Shown here: in pieces, positions 8,378 to 16,676 of the stretch
How the letters are laid out: each line of letters opens with the position of its first letter
How positions within the stretch are numbered: the first letter of the stretch is position 1
Assembly: GCA_947177575.1 (NCBI GenBank)
Contig: CAMWVA010000012.1
Coordinates: forward strand, 1-39,155
From: an uncultured Porphyromonadaceae bacterium
GTDB taxonomy: Bacteria > Bacteroidota > Bacteroidia > Bacteroidales > Muribaculaceae
Length of the DNA: 39,155 bases
Direction: 5' to 3'
The notes under the pieces: model-generated
Seen by the model: only the letters and a program-made list of their open reading frames with translations
What the model was told of the DNA's origin: nothing
The model's database searches: none
Position numbers and translations under genes: made by a program

Positions 8378-10663
8378 ATGAAAGCGCAATTAAAGTATAT
8401 TGTCCTGACGATAGCCGGTGCTCTGACAACGAACAACAGTGCTATCGTGGCCGCCGGACTCAACACCGACCCTACGGGAGGGGATTCGGAATATGTTACG
8501 GAGCGGTTATCATACGCTTATCGTACCTTTAGATCTGCAGACACTGATTGCTGTGTCCTGCGGAACGACAGCATTAAATCCGAACCGACGCCATCACAGT
8601 CGGAAAATGAGGATATAAAAGAACTTGAGACTCTTACCGTCACCGGAAAGAGTCAACAGCAGAAGTTACGTGAAAGTGAATTTACAGTCAACTCTGTCAA
8701 CGTAAGCGCATATACCAATACTACTGCCACATTAGCAGATTTAGTAGGGCGTACAGCCGGTGTGAGAATCAGAACCGAAGGGGGATTAGGCGCTGATTTT
8801 GATGTTTCGCTCAACGGACTGTCCGGAAGCGCAGTACGTTATTTTATCGACGGTATACCTATGGAGGTAAGGGGCTCGGAAGTTTCACTCGGTGATTTAC
8901 CTCTCAATCAGATAGCACGTGTCGATATATATAAGGGGGTTGTACCGGCTTTCCTCGGTACCGATGCTATGGGCGGTGCCATCAATATAATTACTAAAAG
9001 TAATCGCAGACGCTATCTTGATGCTTCTGTAGCCGCCGGTTCGTACCACACTTACACCGCAGACGTGTCAGCTTTGGCAACCGAAGCACGTACAGGACTT
9101 ATAATACGTCCTTCCGTAAGTTTCGGTTATTCAAAGAATGACTATATGATGAAAGATGTTGAGGTTTGGGATAAAGAAGCGGATAAATATATAGTAGGCG
9201 ATCGACGGAGATTTCATGATGCCTACCGTTCGTTACAGGCAGGTCTTGACCTAAGAATAGATAACAGAAGCTGGGCAGACCGTCTGATGGTAAGCGGTAC
9301 ATATTCCAATATAGATAAAGAGATACAGACCGGTTCGGTACAGGCAATCGTGTACGGTCAGCCACGCAGAAAAGGACATTCATGGAGTGTGTCGGGACAT
9401 TATCTGAAAAATAATATCCTTACTGATGGCTTGACTCTGAATGCCGATGTATCGTATACCTCTGATCATTCCCAGACTGTGGACACTGCCTATTATAAAT
9501 ATGACTGGAACGGAAACCGTATCGTCTCACAACGTAACGAGATAACCGGAGGAGCTAAATCCATAAGACATTATGTACGCCCTCTTGTAACCGGACGTGT
9601 TAATATCAACTATACATTCTTAAATATCCACACTCTGAATCTGAATTACTCGCTTAATCTTCGTGGTAACCGGAGCTATGACACTTTGGACAAAGACTTC
9701 GAGCCTTCAAAAGATGTATTGTCCAAGCATATAGCCAGTCTCTCTTATACTCAGTCGCTTATTGACGGACGTATGCAGAACACCGCCTTCGGAAAGCTGT
9801 ATATAGAGGGTCTTGAAATAAAGCAGGTATCCGACCGATGGAATGAAGACACACAGGAAAAGAAAATTAAGACTTATCCCGGCTATGGTATAGGTTCACG
9901 GTTTAATGTGTTGGAATGGCTTCAGATAAAAGCTTCGGCTGAACATGCCGTACGTCTTCCGCTCTCCAGAGAATTACTTGGCAACGGCACCACAGTTGTG
10001 GCCAATATGGCATTGCGTCCTGAAAATTCCGGTAATTTCAATGTCGGTCTGTTCGGTAATATTTCTCTTGGCTCCGCACACTCTCTGTATTATGAAGCAG
10101 CGGGTTATCTGAGGCAGGTACGTGATATGATTCATCTGATTACCAATGAAAATACCGGTCTATCGATCTATAATAACATTTCTAAAGTTTCTGTGAAGGG
10201 TATTGAAGGGGAAGTATCCTATCATTTTGATGATATTTTTCATCTTATGACCAACTGGAGTTATTCGGTAAGCCGTGACATGAACGCTACAAGAAGCGAC
10301 GGTAAACCATCGGTGACTTACAGAAACCGTATTCCTAACAGGCCGTGGCTCTATGGTAACAGTGAGGCGACATACATACACCGTAAGCTATTCTTTCCTC
10401 ATGACCGGCTACGTGTGGGCTATAGCCTTCAGTATGTACACTGGTTTTTTCTGACATGGGAAGGGTACGGCAGCCTGTCGAGCAAATCGAAGATTCCTAC
10501 TCAGGTTGACCAAAATCTGTTTCTTACTTATTCATGGCATAAGGAACGATATAATGTGACTCTGGAAGTGAAAAATATTTTTGACCGTACGCTCTACGAC
10601 AACTATAAATTACAGAAGCCCGGGCGTTCGGTAATGCTCAAACTCAGAGTATTTTTTGAATAA
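8378..10663 (+). CDS. TonB-dependent outer-membrane receptor, B12-riboswitch controlled
   Basis: This 761-residue receptor has a signal peptide (about residues 1-26), a TonB box (LETLTVTG, residues 83-90), a plug domain (to about 210: DLVGRTAGVRI, YFIDGIP, VDIYKGVVPAFLGTDAMGGAINI) and a 22-strand-type barrel ending in RVFFE. There is no N-terminal carboxypeptidase-like domain, so it resembles BtuB/siderophore receptors rather than SusC. It is the first gene after a cobalamin riboswitch, which supports a corrinoid or cobalt-chelate ligand. However, its partner is a DUF4374 lipoprotein followed by a PepSY protein, which is the composition of Xus-type xenosiderophore systems. The C-terminus is paralogous to the fragment at 3-317. 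Confidence 0.92.
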   Translation: MKAQLKYIVLTIAGALTTNNSAIVAAGLNTDPTGGDSEYVTERLSYAYRTFRSADTDCCVLRNDSIKSEPTPSQSENEDIKELETLTVTGKSQQQKLRESEFTVNSVNVSAYTNTTATLADLVGRTAGVRIRTEGGLGADFDVSLNGLSGSAVRYFIDGIPMEVRGSEVSLGDLPLNQIARVDIYKGVVPAFLGTDAMGGAINIITKSNRRRYLDASVAAGSYHTYTADVSALATEARTGLIIRPSVSFGYSKNDYMMKDVEVWDKEADKYIVGDRRRFHDAYRSLQAGLDLRIDNRSWADRLMVSGTYSNIDKEIQTGSVQAIVYGQPRRKGHSWSVSGHYLKNNILTDGLTLNADVSYTSDHSQTVDTAYYKYDWNGNRIVSQRNEITGGAKSIRHYVRPLVTGRVNINYTFLNIHTLNLNYSLNLRGNRSYDTLDKDFEPSKDVLSKHIASLSYTQSLIDGRMQNTAFGKLYIEGLEIKQVSDRWNEDTQEKKIKTYPGYGIGSRFNVLEWLQIKASAEHAVRLPLSRELLGNGTTVVANMALRPENSGNFNVGLFGNISLGSAHSLYYEAAGYLRQVRDMIHLITNENTGLSIYNNISKVSVKGIEGEVSYHFDDIFHLMTNWSYSVSRDMNATRSDGKPSVTYRNRIPNRPWLYGNSEATYIHRKLFFPHDRLRVGYSLQYVHWFFLTWEGYGSLSSKSKIPTQVDQNLFLTYSWHKERYNVTLEVKNIFDRTLYDNYKLQKPGRSVMLKLRVFFE

Positions 10664-10722
10664 AATGCGAATCAGATAACAAAATACAACTTTAATTCTA
10701 ACCATAATTAACAAAAGTACAG

Positions 10723-12006
10723 ATGAAATTCTCGTATGTAGCAGCAGCCTTGTGTATGCTGGCGTTGGTATCGTGCTCGAACCATGACGAGCCGGAAGAT
10801 ATTGGTGGTGCACAGATAAAAGACGTACATTTCGACGTCTGGGTGACAGCAGGTACCAGTAACGGTACAGCCTATCTGGTGAAGAATGTCAATTCACTCG
10901 AAGAACCTCAGGTGATAAGCTTTGAAAACAGCGGCTGTGATATCACCGGAAAACTTGATCAGGAAATTATCTCAAAAGGACAGTATTATTACGAGATACC
11001 TCCTACGGGTGACTGTTTCGGTAAATATCAGATTACCAATCAAGGCCTTGTGACCGTAGCACGTCGTCCGTTTGAAAAGAACGTGTACAGAGCCTATCGT
11101 TACTGTCATGCTTGGATTGATGATCACACACTGGTGATAATGAGTTCGGACGGTGATAAGACCAAAGCTCTTTGGACCAAACTTGACACAAATAATATGA
11201 CCATCATTGACGAAGGTGAATATAACCTTACGGAAATGAGCGGTATAAATGCTCTTACTACCTCGGGTCTGTTAGGCTACCGTAAGTCGGATAACAAGCT
11301 AATCTACTTTTATGCCCGTTCGGCTTTTGCATTCGAAGGTTTCTATGCTGCCTTTATTGATGCTTCGACGATGGAAATAAGTACCATAGCTCATGAAAAC
11401 AAAGAGGTTATAATGGCTGGTACAGCCTACGGTGAGCTGTTGCAGAATAAGATGGCTTTCGACAATAATGATAATCTGTACATAGCATGTAATTATCATC
11501 TTGACGGCTTTAGCTCCACCACACAGCAATACGGACGTATCTTCCGTATCAACCGCAACGAAACAGAGTTTGACCCCGGTTATGAAGGTTTCCGCACTGA
11601 CCCGTCTGGCACACCTGACCGGGGTAAGATTCTGACTATAGACTATATGGGCCAAAACAAGCTGGTGCTTTGTATTCAGGACCCCGAACACTGCGGAGTG
11701 GTTATTGACCCGGATGACAAAAATCAGGGCTGGGGTAATAACTACAATGTGTATTACTGTATGCTTGATATACCTTCTGACGTAGCTACCGAATTTAAGT
11801 ATGAGGGTAAGAATCTTCCTTATTCGCAGGGTACTTTTGCACAGAGATCATTTGTGCTGAACGGTAAGGTCTATATAGGTACCAATCCCAAAGAGGAAAT
11901 ACCTACGATATACGTCTATGACATCAGGTCAACTAAGATGGTTAAAGGTGCCCAGATACAGGAAGGCTTCGGATTTGACCGTATAACATACGTGGCTGAC
12001 CGCTGA
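10723..12006 (+). CDS. DUF4374-family surface lipoprotein, second copy
   Basis: This 427-residue protein has a short signal peptide and a lipobox ending at Cys18 (LVSC), followed by an acidic export signal (SNHDEPED). It aligns throughout with the protein at 338-1606: DVHFDVWV, HAWIDDHTLVIMSSDGD, ALWTKL, LTTSGLLGYRKSDNKLIYFY and a C-terminal YVYD motif. It probably forms a surface beta-propeller that sits on the receptor encoded 59 bp upstream. Its placement directly downstream of a cobalamin riboswitch suggests the ligand is B12-related, as with the unrelated BtuG lipoproteins, but XusB-like siderophore capture remains possible. Divergent loops between the two copies suggest different ligands. 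Confidence 0.82.
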   Translation: MKFSYVAAALCMLALVSCSNHDEPEDIGGAQIKDVHFDVWVTAGTSNGTAYLVKNVNSLEEPQVISFENSGCDITGKLDQEIISKGQYYYEIPPTGDCFGKYQITNQGLVTVARRPFEKNVYRAYRYCHAWIDDHTLVIMSSDGDKTKALWTKLDTNNMTIIDEGEYNLTEMSGINALTTSGLLGYRKSDNKLIYFYARSAFAFEGFYAAFIDASTMEISTIAHENKEVIMAGTAYGELLQNKMAFDNNDNLYIACNYHLDGFSSTTQQYGRIFRINRNETEFDPGYEGFRTDPSGTPDRGKILTIDYMGQNKLVLCIQDPEHCGVVIDPDDKNQGWGNNYNVYYCMLDIPSDVATEFKYEGKNLPYSQGTFAQRSFVLNGKVYIGTNPKEEIPTIYVYDIRSTKMVKGAQIQEGFGFDRITYVADR

Positions 12007-12024
12007 AACTAAGCTATTTAAAAG

Positions 12025-13494
12025 ATGAACACTATACACCGGATATTCTTTACAATCCACCGCGTTAGCGGCACTGTCATAGCAGTGTTTTTCTTTATGT
12101 GGTTTTTCACGGGGTTAGTGTTGATCTACCATGGGTTTCCGCGTCTTGACCGTCACAAGGCACTTGAACTCGCTTCGCCGTTACCTTCCGTAAATCCCAT
12201 ACCTGACTCGTTGCCCGACGGACTGAAAACACTGAGACTAACGACTCAATATGGCCAGACAGTCGTGGAGTGGGGTACCCGCGACACGACTGTCATGGAA
12301 GGTGCGGGAGGTGAGGTACTCAGAGAAGCGGATTTCGCCCTTGCTGAAGCAGAAGCCCGAAAATGGGTTAAAGCCGATGTGGTTAAGGTAGACACACTTC
12401 ACGAGCGTGACCAATGGATTATGTATAGCAGGTACACCAGAGAACTGCCTATATATAAATTCTACTTCAATGACGGAAGTCAGGTTTATGTCGGAGCTGA
12501 AAGCGGCAGAGTGCTTCAGGCCACAGACCGTAAATCAAGATTCTGGGCATGGATAGGTGCTATACCGCATAAACTTTATTTTCCGGCTATCAGAAAAGAT
12601 GTCGATGTATGGAAGGGATGGTTGCTCGCAGGCGGACTGCTGTGTTTGATAGCCTCGTTGTCGGGCATTTATGTAGGCTTATACGTGTGGATACGTTACC
12701 GGCGTAAAACCGGGCGATGGAAAAATCCTTTTCGGAAACGTATACTGCGGCTGCACTTTACTCTCGGACTTATTTTCGCTCTTCCGCTTGTGGCATGGAG
12801 CATAAGCGGCGTGTTCTCGATGCAGAAAGTACCTAAATGGCTTGTCAGTTACAAAGGTGATGAATATGTATCGGAATCAAAGCTGTGGGGTAGGGGAATG
12901 TTGCCGTTTGATGAATATAAGCTTGACTATTACACACTGCAACATGCCTATCCATCAATGAGATCGTTGGATTTCGGCCGTATAGGTAAGATACCTGTTT
13001 GTGAGGTAATAACACCTGACAGTGTTCTTACTCTTGATGCCAGATATAAGAATCCGACTCCGCTGTTTATTACTCCCGAGGAGGCTGAATCGGCTGTCAG
13101 AGCTCTAGTCGGTGATGAAGCAGCTATAAAGCTGGAACAAATGGAAGACTATGACAGTCATTATTTTTCACTTAACGGCAAAGCTCCTTTACCTGTGTAT
13201 AAAATAAGTGTGGAGAATGACGATGGTACGCTATTCTACATTAATCCGCGTGACGGAGATGTGACCTATCTCAATCGTAATAAGATAGCAAGACGATTTC
13301 TTTTTAGCGGAATACATTATCTGAACCTGCGTCCTTTCGCAGGACATGACACTATATGGAAATTATGCCTTTGGATTGTGTGCATAACGGGTATGGTGTT
13401 CTGCTTTACATCAGTATGGCTCGGAGTGCAGTATCTGGGTCGTAAGTTCGGAAAATATAAAATTTTACCACATCATGAAGACAAGAAAAGTTAG
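12025..13494 (+). CDS. PepSY-domain inner-membrane protein (XusC/PiuB-like, probable reductase)
   Basis: This 489-residue protein has the PepSY-associated four-helix layout: transmembrane segments near residues 14-36, 195-222, 243-265 and 440-470, with a large periplasmic loop between the first two and a second one after the third. Conserved histidines lie at the helix ends (IHRIFFTIHR, IPHKLYF, LRLHFTLG, GIHYLNLRPF), consistent with haem ligation. PepSY membrane proteins in siderophore loci are thought to reduce the metal and so release it from its chelate; XusC has this type. The 3' end overlaps the next gene by 20 bp. In a B12-controlled operon, reduction of Co(III) corrinoid is an alternative function, but this is inference. 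Confidence 0.78.
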   Translation: MNTIHRIFFTIHRVSGTVIAVFFFMWFFTGLVLIYHGFPRLDRHKALELASPLPSVNPIPDSLPDGLKTLRLTTQYGQTVVEWGTRDTTVMEGAGGEVLREADFALAEAEARKWVKADVVKVDTLHERDQWIMYSRYTRELPIYKFYFNDGSQVYVGAESGRVLQATDRKSRFWAWIGAIPHKLYFPAIRKDVDVWKGWLLAGGLLCLIASLSGIYVGLYVWIRYRRKTGRWKNPFRKRILRLHFTLGLIFALPLVAWSISGVFSMQKVPKWLVSYKGDEYVSESKLWGRGMLPFDEYKLDYYTLQHAYPSMRSLDFGRIGKIPVCEVITPDSVLTLDARYKNPTPLFITPEEAESAVRALVGDEAAIKLEQMEDYDSHYFSLNGKAPLPVYKISVENDDGTLFYINPRDGDVTYLNRNKIARRFLFSGIHYLNLRPFAGHDTIWKLCLWIVCITGMVFCFTSVWLGVQYLGRKFGKYKILPHHEDKKS

Positions 13495-14638
13495 ACTACT
13501 GTCTGTGACAGTATGCAGTCTTATTATAACTGTTAGTTTATTCTCCTGCGGTCATAACAAAGGAGAGACTTCTGTCAGTAAATCCGTCACTGCTGTAACA
13601 GACTCGGTACAGCTGATTCATCCGGAATATGCTAAAGGTTTCAAGGTGACTTATTCGGACGATATAACTTTACTTGACATTAATGACCCTGAGAACCGTG
13701 AGGCTGAGCAATTTCATTTTGCGCTTGTCGATAAGAATTATAACGGTCTTGTACCGGAAGGGTATACAAGAGTCAACGTCCCTGTGGAATCGGCTATATG
13801 TATGACTTCACTACAGCTATCTAACTTTCTCAAGCTCAATATACCTGAAAAAGTAGTGGGTATAACAAGCACACGACATCTGCATAATGAGAAGATGAAT
13901 CAGCAATTAAAAGAGGGTAAGACTCATAAAATAGGTATTGAAGGTAATTTTGATAATGAAGTCATCATGGCTATCAATCCCGATGTGATTTTCATTTCCC
14001 CTTTTAAACGCGGCGGATATGATGCCATACGTAATGTTGATATTCCGATGATTCCGCATTTAGGTTATAAAGAACTCACACCGCTCGGTCAGGCCGAGTG
14101 GATAAAAGTCATAGGTCTGCTTACCGGCAAACCGGCCGAAGCCAATGCTGAGTTCGCCGGTATAGAACAGCGCTATAATAATCTGAAAGCCATGGCTGAT
14201 ACAGTAACCATAAGACCGACAGTCTTCAGCGGTGAAATGCGTGGCGGTAACTGGTATGCTGTCGGTGGAAAAAGTTTTCTTGCCCAGTTGTTCAGAGATG
14301 CCGGCGGTGATTACTTTTTGAAAGATAATCAGGATTCAGGCGGTGTCACTCTCGATTATGAGACAGTATATACCAACGCTGCTCATGCTGATTACTGGCG
14401 TATTGTCAATAGTTTTGAGGGTGACTACAGTTACGACGTACTCCGGGAGCAGGATAACCGTTATACCGACTTTGATGCGTGGAAGAAACACGGAGTCATC
14501 TACTGCAATATGAAAGAGGTGCCTTTCTATGAGAGTATGCCTGTCGAGCCGGAAGTTGTGCTGGCAGATTTCATACATGTATTTCATCCCGATATATTAC
14601 CCGATCACAGACCTGTTTATTATCATCTGCTGAAATGA
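13475..14638 (+). CDS. ABC importer substrate-binding lipoprotein (BtuF/FecB-like)
   Basis: This 387-residue lipoprotein (signal peptide, lipobox ending at Cys25, FSC) belongs to the class of periplasmic binding proteins for B12, haem and iron-siderophores. It carries the family pattern in order: VNVPVESAICMTSLQLSNFLKLN, VVGITSTR, INPDVIFISPF, an inter-lobe helix segment, then SGEMRGGNWYAVGGKSFLAQLFRDAGGDYFL in separate blocks. It should deliver the ligand released by the outer-membrane receptor to the permease encoded next, with a 4-bp overlap (ATGA). The riboswitch context favours a corrinoid (BtuF role), but sequence alone does not exclude a siderophore. Confidence 0.82.
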   Translation: MKTRKVRLLSVTVCSLIITVSLFSCGHNKGETSVSKSVTAVTDSVQLIHPEYAKGFKVTYSDDITLLDINDPENREAEQFHFALVDKNYNGLVPEGYTRVNVPVESAICMTSLQLSNFLKLNIPEKVVGITSTRHLHNEKMNQQLKEGKTHKIGIEGNFDNEVIMAINPDVIFISPFKRGGYDAIRNVDIPMIPHLGYKELTPLGQAEWIKVIGLLTGKPAEANAEFAGIEQRYNNLKAMADTVTIRPTVFSGEMRGGNWYAVGGKSFLAQLFRDAGGDYFLKDNQDSGGVTLDYETVYTNAAHADYWRIVNSFEGDYSYDVLREQDNRYTDFDAWKKHGVIYCNMKEVPFYESMPVEPEVVLADFIHVFHPDILPDHRPVYYHLLK

Positions 14639-15669
14639 GCCGTAGTAAAACTGCTGTTCTGATGCTTCTTTCCGGACTGTCGATAGTTCTGTTCTTTATA
14701 CTGAATCTTCTTTTAGGTTCGGTCAGTATTCCTGTCGGCAGTATTATAGATATATTGTTGGGACGTGGTGCAGACAATATGATATGGACCAATATCATTA
14801 TGAAGTCGCGTCTGCCCCAGTCTCTCACTGCGGCTATGGCCGGTGCCGGATTGGCAGTGAGCGGCCTTCTGATGCAGACAGTGTTTCGTAATCCGTTGGC
14901 TGGACCGTCGGTATTAGGTATCAGTTCAGGTGCAAGTCTGGGTGTTGCGTTTGTAGTGCTGTTGTCAGGCAGTATAGGTGGTGTGGCCCTAAGTAAACTC
15001 GGAGTTATCGGAGAGGTTACAATAACTTTTTCAGCTATCTTCGGTTCGTTGCTGATAATGGCCCTCATAGCGTTTGTAGCCGGTAAGGTAAGAGGAAATG
15101 TAACACTGCTTATTATGGGTGTGATGATAGGCTACATAGCTAATGCTATAATAGGGGTGTTAAAATTCTTTAGTGCTGAGGAAGATATACGTGCCTACGT
15201 GATATGGGGACTCGGTAGCTTTGCAAGAGTGTCAGGCGGTCAGACTATGGTATTCATCATTCTGATGTGTGTGTTGCTGCCCATGTCTTTCTTTCTGATA
15301 AAGACTCTCAATCTCCTACTTCTCGGTGATTCTTATGCACGTAACTTAGGGCTTAATATCAAGCGGGCGCGTTTGCTTGTGATTGCCAGTTCCGGTATTT
15401 TGGTTGCAGTGGTTACAGCTTATTGTGGTCCGGTGGTTTTTCTTGGTCTTGCGGTGCCTCATATATGCCGTGGACTTTTTCAAACATCTAATCATGCTGT
15501 GATACTTCCTGCATCCATGTTAGGAGGTGCTTCACTGGCTCTGCTGTGTAATCTTATTGCCCGGTTGCCCGGTTTTGAGGGGGCCTTACCGGTTAATTCG
15601 GTGACAGCACTGATAGGCGCTCCGGTTGTGATGTGGGTGCTGTTTGATAAGAGGAGGAACGAGGTATGA
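14635..15669 (+). CDS. FecCD/BtuC-family ABC permease
   Basis: This 344-residue integral membrane protein has about ten helices and the family signatures: SRLPQSLTAAMAGAGLAVSG, MQTVFRNPLAGPSVLGISSGAS (in two parts of one stretch) and the coupling-helix region GPVVFLGLAVPHICR near residue 265-280. This is the BtuC/FhuB/FecD importer fold. It overlaps the genes on both sides by 4 bp, so binding protein, permease and ATPase are translated together. Specificity follows the binding protein; B12 or another corrinoid is favoured by the leader riboswitch. Confidence 0.9.
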   Translation: MSRSKTAVLMLLSGLSIVLFFILNLLLGSVSIPVGSIIDILLGRGADNMIWTNIIMKSRLPQSLTAAMAGAGLAVSGLLMQTVFRNPLAGPSVLGISSGASLGVAFVVLLSGSIGGVALSKLGVIGEVTITFSAIFGSLLIMALIAFVAGKVRGNVTLLIMGVMIGYIANAIIGVLKFFSAEEDIRAYVIWGLGSFARVSGGQTMVFIILMCVLLPMSFFLIKTLNLLLLGDSYARNLGLNIKRARLLVIASSGILVAVVTAYCGPVVFLGLAVPHICRGLFQTSNHAVILPASMLGGASLALLCNLIARLPGFEGALPVNSVTALIGAPVVMWVLFDKRRNEV

Positions 15670-16676
15670 AAGGGCAGTATAAGGAAACCATACGTGTGGA
15701 TAATCTTGTGACCGGCTACAGAAGTAAGAAGGGCGATATAGTAATTACCCGCGATATAAACGCTGCTTTGTATTCCGGAGAGCTTACTTGTCTGTTGGGA
15801 CCTAACGGAGCCGGAAAGTCCACCTTGCTGAAAACACTCACTGCTTTTCTGCCTCCTATTGCCGGCAGTATAACTGTTGAATCAAAATTACTTTCTGAGT
15901 ATACCGATGCCAAACTGGCCAAGGTCATAGGAGTTGTGCTTACCGAACGGTTAAATATCAACAACATGACGGTAAAAGAACTGGTAGGTATGGGACGTAG
16001 TCCTTACACCGGCTTCTGGGGTAGGATGAGTGAATATGACCGTATGGTAGTAAACGAGTCTATTTCGTTGGTCAACATCGGTAATCTGCGTGACAGAATG
16101 ATTCAGACTCTCAGTGACGGTGAACGGCAGAAAGTAATGATTGCAAAATCACTTGCACAGGAGACTCCTGTTATATTTCTTGATGAGCCGACAGCTTTCC
16201 TTGACTATCCGAGTAAAGTCGAGATTATGCAGTTGCTTCAGCGTCTGGCGCGTGAGAAAAATAAGACTGTGTTTCTGTCAACTCACGATTTGGAACTTGC
16301 TCTTCAGATTGCCGATAGGGTATGGCTTATTGATAAGCCGCATGGTGTGACAATCGGTACTCCCGAAGACCTTGCTCTTAACGGAGATATGAGCCGGTAT
16401 TTCCGTCGTGACGGAGTAATATTTGATATGGAAAGCGGTCTTTTCAAGATATGTCATGAGCTAAACGGGTCGGTATGTCTCAACGGTACCGGACCTCGTT
16501 TCAATATGGTGCGTAAGGCTCTGGCTCGCCGTGGTATTTATGCCGCTCCTGACGGCAGAAAAGATATAACTATCGACACTTCCGGTGAAAATTACAATAT
16601 AAACGGTCACTCTGTCACTTCCATTGCACAATTGCTTGATAGGGTTGATAGGCTACTGCTTAAAAATAACGTATGA
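15666..16676 (+). CDS. ABC importer ATPase (BtuD/FecE-like) with C-terminal extension
   Basis: This 336-residue ATPase has a Walker A motif (GPNGAGKS, 45-52), an ABC signature (LSDGE, 149-153), a Walker B motif (VIFLDEP, 169-175) and an H-loop His207. The core ends near residue 255, which is the usual length of BtuD/FecE proteins. About 80 extra residues follow (including GTGPRFNMVRKALARRGI and a final leucine-rich helix), forming a small domain I cannot assign. It energises the permease encoded immediately upstream. The extension might have a regulatory role or contact the permease; this is speculation. Confidence 0.88.
   Translation: MKGQYKETIRVDNLVTGYRSKKGDIVITRDINAALYSGELTCLLGPNGAGKSTLLKTLTAFLPPIAGSITVESKLLSEYTDAKLAKVIGVVLTERLNINNMTVKELVGMGRSPYTGFWGRMSEYDRMVVNESISLVNIGNLRDRMIQTLSDGERQKVMIAKSLAQETPVIFLDEPTAFLDYPSKVEIMQLLQRLAREKNKTVFLSTHDLELALQIADRVWLIDKPHGVTIGTPEDLALNGDMSRYFRRDGVIFDMESGLFKICHELNGSVCLNGTGPRFNMVRKALARRGIYAAPDGRKDITIDTSGENYNINGHSVTSIAQLLDRVDRLLLKNNV

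Noticed and set aside
8338-8532. Small reading frame overlapping the start of the B12-controlled receptor
   Set aside because: It lies out of frame with the receptor, has no recognisable features and probably results from chance; a leader peptide is possible but unsupported.
14571-15068. 165-codon minus-strand frame inside the ABC permease gene
   Set aside because: It is the shadow of the hydrophobic permease coding sequence, with Pro/Ser/Thr-rich composition typical of such shadows.
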